Positions 56,889 to 59,029 of a stretch of 59,029 bases of DNA are shown piece after piece. The translations under genes were made by a program, and so were the position numbers. The notes below the pieces were generated by a model that searched no databases, was not told the origin of the DNA, and saw only the letters and a program-made list of their open reading frames with translations. The DNA comes from Roseicyclus amphidinii (GTDB taxonomy: Bacteria; Pseudomonadota; Alphaproteobacteria; Rhodobacterales; Rhodobacteraceae): NCBI RefSeq assembly GCF_030163755.1, contig NZ_JASJOE010000019.1, positions 1 to 59,029 of the forward strand. The letters are read 5' to 3'. Each line of letters starts with the position of its first letter. Within the stretch, counting starts at the first letter, position 1.

Positions 56889-57758
56889 ATGACCGGTTTC
56901 GCCACGCGCGAGGGCGGGGACGGCGCAGGCCTTGGCTGGAGCTGGGAGATGCGCAGCGTCAACGGGCGCGGCCTCGAGATGCGGCTGCGCCTGCCCGAGG
57001 GGCTCGGCGCGCTGGAGGCCCCGCTGCGCAAGCGGCTGTCCGGGCTTGTCGCGCGCGGCTCGGTCACGCTGTCGCTGCGGCTTGTGCGCGAGACGGGACA
57101 GGGGCCGCGCCTCGACCCCGAACGGCTGGCCGCGGCGCTGGCCCAGATCGTGCAGGTGCGTGCCGCCGCCGAGGCGCAGGGCCTTGCCCTCGCCCCGGTC
57201 AGCGCGGCCGATATCCTGTCGCTGCGTGGCCTCTCCGATGCGCCCGACAGCGCCGCCTTGCCCGATCCGGCCCGCCTTCTGGCCGATGCCGAGCCGCTTT
57301 TCGCGGCCTTCCTCGAGATGCGCCGCGCCGAGGGACAAAGCCTTGCCGCGCTGCTTGCCCGCCAGATCGACCGGATCGAGACGCTGGTCGCCGAGGGCGA
57401 GGCCGCCGCCCGGGCCCGCGCCGAGCCGCAGGAGGCCCGCCTGCGCACGGCACTCGCCACCCTGCTGGAGGCGACCGAGCTCGACGAGGCGCGGCTCGCG
57501 CAGGAGGTCGCGGCGCTGGCGCTGAAGACCGACGTGACCGAAGAGATCGACCGCCTGCGCGCCCATGTCGCCGCGGCGCGCGACCTGCTGGCCACCGGCG
57601 GCCCGGTGGGGCGCAAGCTCGATTTCCTGATGCAGGAGTTCAACCGCGAGGCCAACACGCTCTGTTCCAAGTCGCAGGACGCGCGGCTGACGGCGGTCGG
57701 GCTTGACCTCAAACTGGCCATCGACCAGACCCGCGAGCAGGTCCAGAACGTGGAGTGA
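56889..57758 (+). CDS. yicC: YicC-family endoribonuclease
   Basis: A 289-residue YicC/YloC protein. [11 protein letters not shown] opens it, [20 protein letters not shown] follows, and the C-terminal DUF1732 part ([41 protein letters not shown]) is unmistakable. The family is now known as an RNase acting on small RNAs. It precedes gmk, a very common pairing. ATG at 56889; a frame open to 56388 is not used because homologues start MxGF. Confidence 0.94.
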   Translation: MTGFATREGGDGAGLGWSWEMRSVNGRGLEMRLRLPEGLGALEAPLRKRLSGLVARGSVTLSLRLVRETGQGPRLDPERLAAALAQIVQVRAAAEAQGLALAPVSAADILSLRGLSDAPDSAALPDPARLLADAEPLFAAFLEMRRAEGQSLAALLARQIDRIETLVAEGEAAARARAEPQEARLRTALATLLEATELDEARLAQEVAALALKTDVTEEIDRLRAHVAAARDLLATGGPVGRKLDFLMQEFNREANTLCSKSQDARLTAVGLDLKLAIDQTREQVQNVE

Positions 57759-57760
57759 GC

Positions 57761-58423
57761 ATGGCCGACGCGCCCATCACCGTGCCCCGAAGGGGGCTTT
57801 TGATCATCCTCTCCTCGCCCTCGGGCGCGGGCAAATCCACGCTGGCGCGGCGGTTGATGGGCTGGGACCCCTCGCTCAGCTTCTCGGTCTCGGCCACCAC
57901 GCGCGCCCCGCGTCCGGGCGAGGTGGACGGGACGGATTACCATTTCCTCGACGAAGCGCGCTTCAAGACCATGGTCGCCGATGGCGCGATGCTGGAACAC
58001 GCCCATGTCTTCGGCAATTTCTACGGCTCGCCCATGGCCCCCGTGGCCGAGGCGATCGACGCGGGCCGCGACGTGCTCTTCGACATCGACTGGCAGGGGG
58101 CGCAGCAAATCCGCAACTCGGCGCTGGGGCGGCACACGCTCTCGATCTTCATCCTGCCCCCCTCGATCCCCGAGCTGAAGCGCCGGCTCGAGACCCGCGG
58201 ACAGGACGGGCCCGAGGTGATCGCCAAGCGGATGCAGAAAAGCTGGGACGAGATCAGCCATTGGGACGGGTATGATTACGTGCTGGTCAACGACGATCTC
58301 GACACCAGCTTCGAGCGGCTGAAGACCATCGTCACCGCCGAGCGGCTGCGCCGCGAACAGCAGCCCGGGCTTGCGGGCCATGTCCGGCGGTTGCACGACG
58401 AATTCCTGGAGGAACAGGCATGA
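57761..58423 (+). CDS. gmk: Guanylate kinase
   Basis: A 220-residue enzyme converting GMP to GDP. P-loop SPSGAGKS is at 19-26, [23 protein letters not shown] is the GMP site (in pieces), and [13 protein letters not shown] is the Walker-B-like region. A GTG at 57755 overlaps the yicC stop; the ATG at 57761 has GGAG five bases upstream and matches homologues better, so it is chosen. Confidence 0.96.
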   Translation: MADAPITVPRRGLLIILSSPSGAGKSTLARRLMGWDPSLSFSVSATTRAPRPGEVDGTDYHFLDEARFKTMVADGAMLEHAHVFGNFYGSPMAPVAEAIDAGRDVLFDIDWQGAQQIRNSALGRHTLSIFILPPSIPELKRRLETRGQDGPEVIAKRMQKSWDEISHWDGYDYVLVNDDLDTSFERLKTIVTAERLRREQQPGLAGHVRRLHDEFLEEQA

Positions 58424-58938
58424 TCTACGCGCTCGACGGCACAGCCCCCGCGATCGACCCCGACAGCTGGGTCGCCCCCGACGCCAACGTGATCGGGCGC
58501 GTGGTGCTCGAGGCGGGCGCGAGCGTCTGGTTCGGCGCCACGCTGCGCGGCGACAACGAGGAAATCCGCGTCGGCGCAGGCTCGAACGTGCAGGAGAACT
58601 GCGTCTTTCACACCGACATGGGCTACCCGCTGAGCATCGGGCCGAACTGCACCATCGGGCACAAGGCGATGCTGCATGGCTGCACCATCGGCGCGGGCGC
58701 GCTGGTGGGGATGGGGGCCACGATCCTGAACGGCGCGGTGATCGGCGCAGGCTGCCTGATCGGTGCGGGCGCGCTGGTGCCCGAGGGCAAGGTGATCCCC
58801 GAAGGGTCGTTGGTGATGGGGATGCCCGGCAAGGTGGTCCGCACGCTCGATGCCGAGGCGCAGGAAAGGCTCCTCGCCTCCGCCGCCCATTACCGCGCGC
58901 GCATGCGCCGCTTCCGCGACGGGCTGGTGCCGCTCTGA
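58420..58938 (+). CDS. Gamma-class carbonic anhydrase-like protein
   Basis: A 172-residue left-handed beta-helix trimer of the gamma-carbonic-anhydrase/YrdA family. The three zinc ligands His64, His81 and His86 are in CVFHTDMG and IGHKAMLHG, with hexapeptide repeats before and after. Whether this short form is active in CO2 hydration is unproven. Overlaps gmk by four bases (ATGA). Confidence 0.9.
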   Translation: MIYALDGTAPAIDPDSWVAPDANVIGRVVLEAGASVWFGATLRGDNEEIRVGAGSNVQENCVFHTDMGYPLSIGPNCTIGHKAMLHGCTIGAGALVGMGATILNGAVIGAGCLIGAGALVPEGKVIPEGSLVMGMPGKVVRTLDAEAQERLLASAAHYRARMRRFRDGLVPL

Positions 58939-59029
58939 CCACCGCGGCCCGCGCGGCCCGCGCCGAAAGGGGGCGCTCCCGCGCGGCTCGGCCTCGCGCG
59001 GGCGCGCGTCGGGGCCGGCCGGGCGGGGC

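Noticed and set aside
57755-57760. GTG start for gmk overlapping the yicC stop
   Set aside because: The ATG at 57761 has a better spaced GGAG and a family-like N-terminus.
56744-58942. Long minus-strand extension upstream of the PAS protein
   Set aside because: Antisense to yicC, gmk and the carbonic anhydrase-like gene; the PAS protein starts at 56743 with a good ribosome site.

Overview
The window is high-GC DNA from an alphaproteobacterium, almost certainly of the Rhodobacteraceae/Roseobacter group. The signs are the cckA-recA-alaS neighbourhood, an exact GAAC-N7-GAAC LexA box, a single-cysteine IscR heading an isc-suf operon, the pyrH-frr-uppS-cdsA-dxr-rseP-bamA-skp-fabZ-lpxA-lpxI-lpxB string and eukaryote-type NADP-isocitrate dehydrogenase. 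It reads as ordinary chromosome: no tRNA, rRNA, insertion sequence, phage or CRISPR was seen, and nearly all DNA is coding.

Layout. 1-9108: the end of cckA, a sulfotransferase-like gene, recA (SOS box upstream, intrinsic terminator downstream), alaS, a DUF1330 gene, an uncharacterised two-gene unit, icd and an alpha/beta-hydrolase with a small coupled protein. 9147-19147: the isc-suf iron-sulfur operon (iscR, cysteine desulfurase, sufB, sufC, sufD, sufS). It has a good promoter overlapped by an Irr-type iron-control box, and it carries two FkbM methyltransferase genes, a YbjQ-like gene and two Yip1-type membrane genes; no sufE, sufA or sufT follows. 19151-22916: a membrane-anchored spermidine-synthase-like protein, a D-lactate/glycolate-type FAD dehydrogenase and a VIT1-like transporter.

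22933-36512 is the accessory and most interesting part. A GntR regulator, a Gfo/Idh/MocA dehydrogenase, an N-acetylhexosamine-type kinase and nagA form one operon. Divergent from it lies an SsuD-type flavin monooxygenase coupled to an aldo-keto reductase. Convergent with that pair is an Opp/Dpp-type ABC importer (Tat-type binding protein, two permeases, fused double ATPase) downstream of an AraC regulator. Read together, the enzymes could take a sulfonated N-acetylhexosamine to GlcN-6-phosphate: oxygenolytic C-S cleavage, aldehyde reduction, phosphorylation, deacetylation. This resembles the sulfoquinovose monooxygenase (Smo) pathway joined to GlcNAc catabolism. The substrate is inference only.

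36560-49878: miaA, then the ribosome-recycling, isoprenoid, outer-membrane assembly and lipid A cluster. 49899-58938: a YbaK-type deacylase, glnE with a small coupled gene, a GlxA-type AraC regulator with a 29-bp tandem duplication at its 3' end, class II DAHP synthase with a strong promoter, a PAS protein, yicC, gmk and a gamma-class carbonic anhydrase-like protein. The last 91 bases (58939-59029) hold no recognisable feature.
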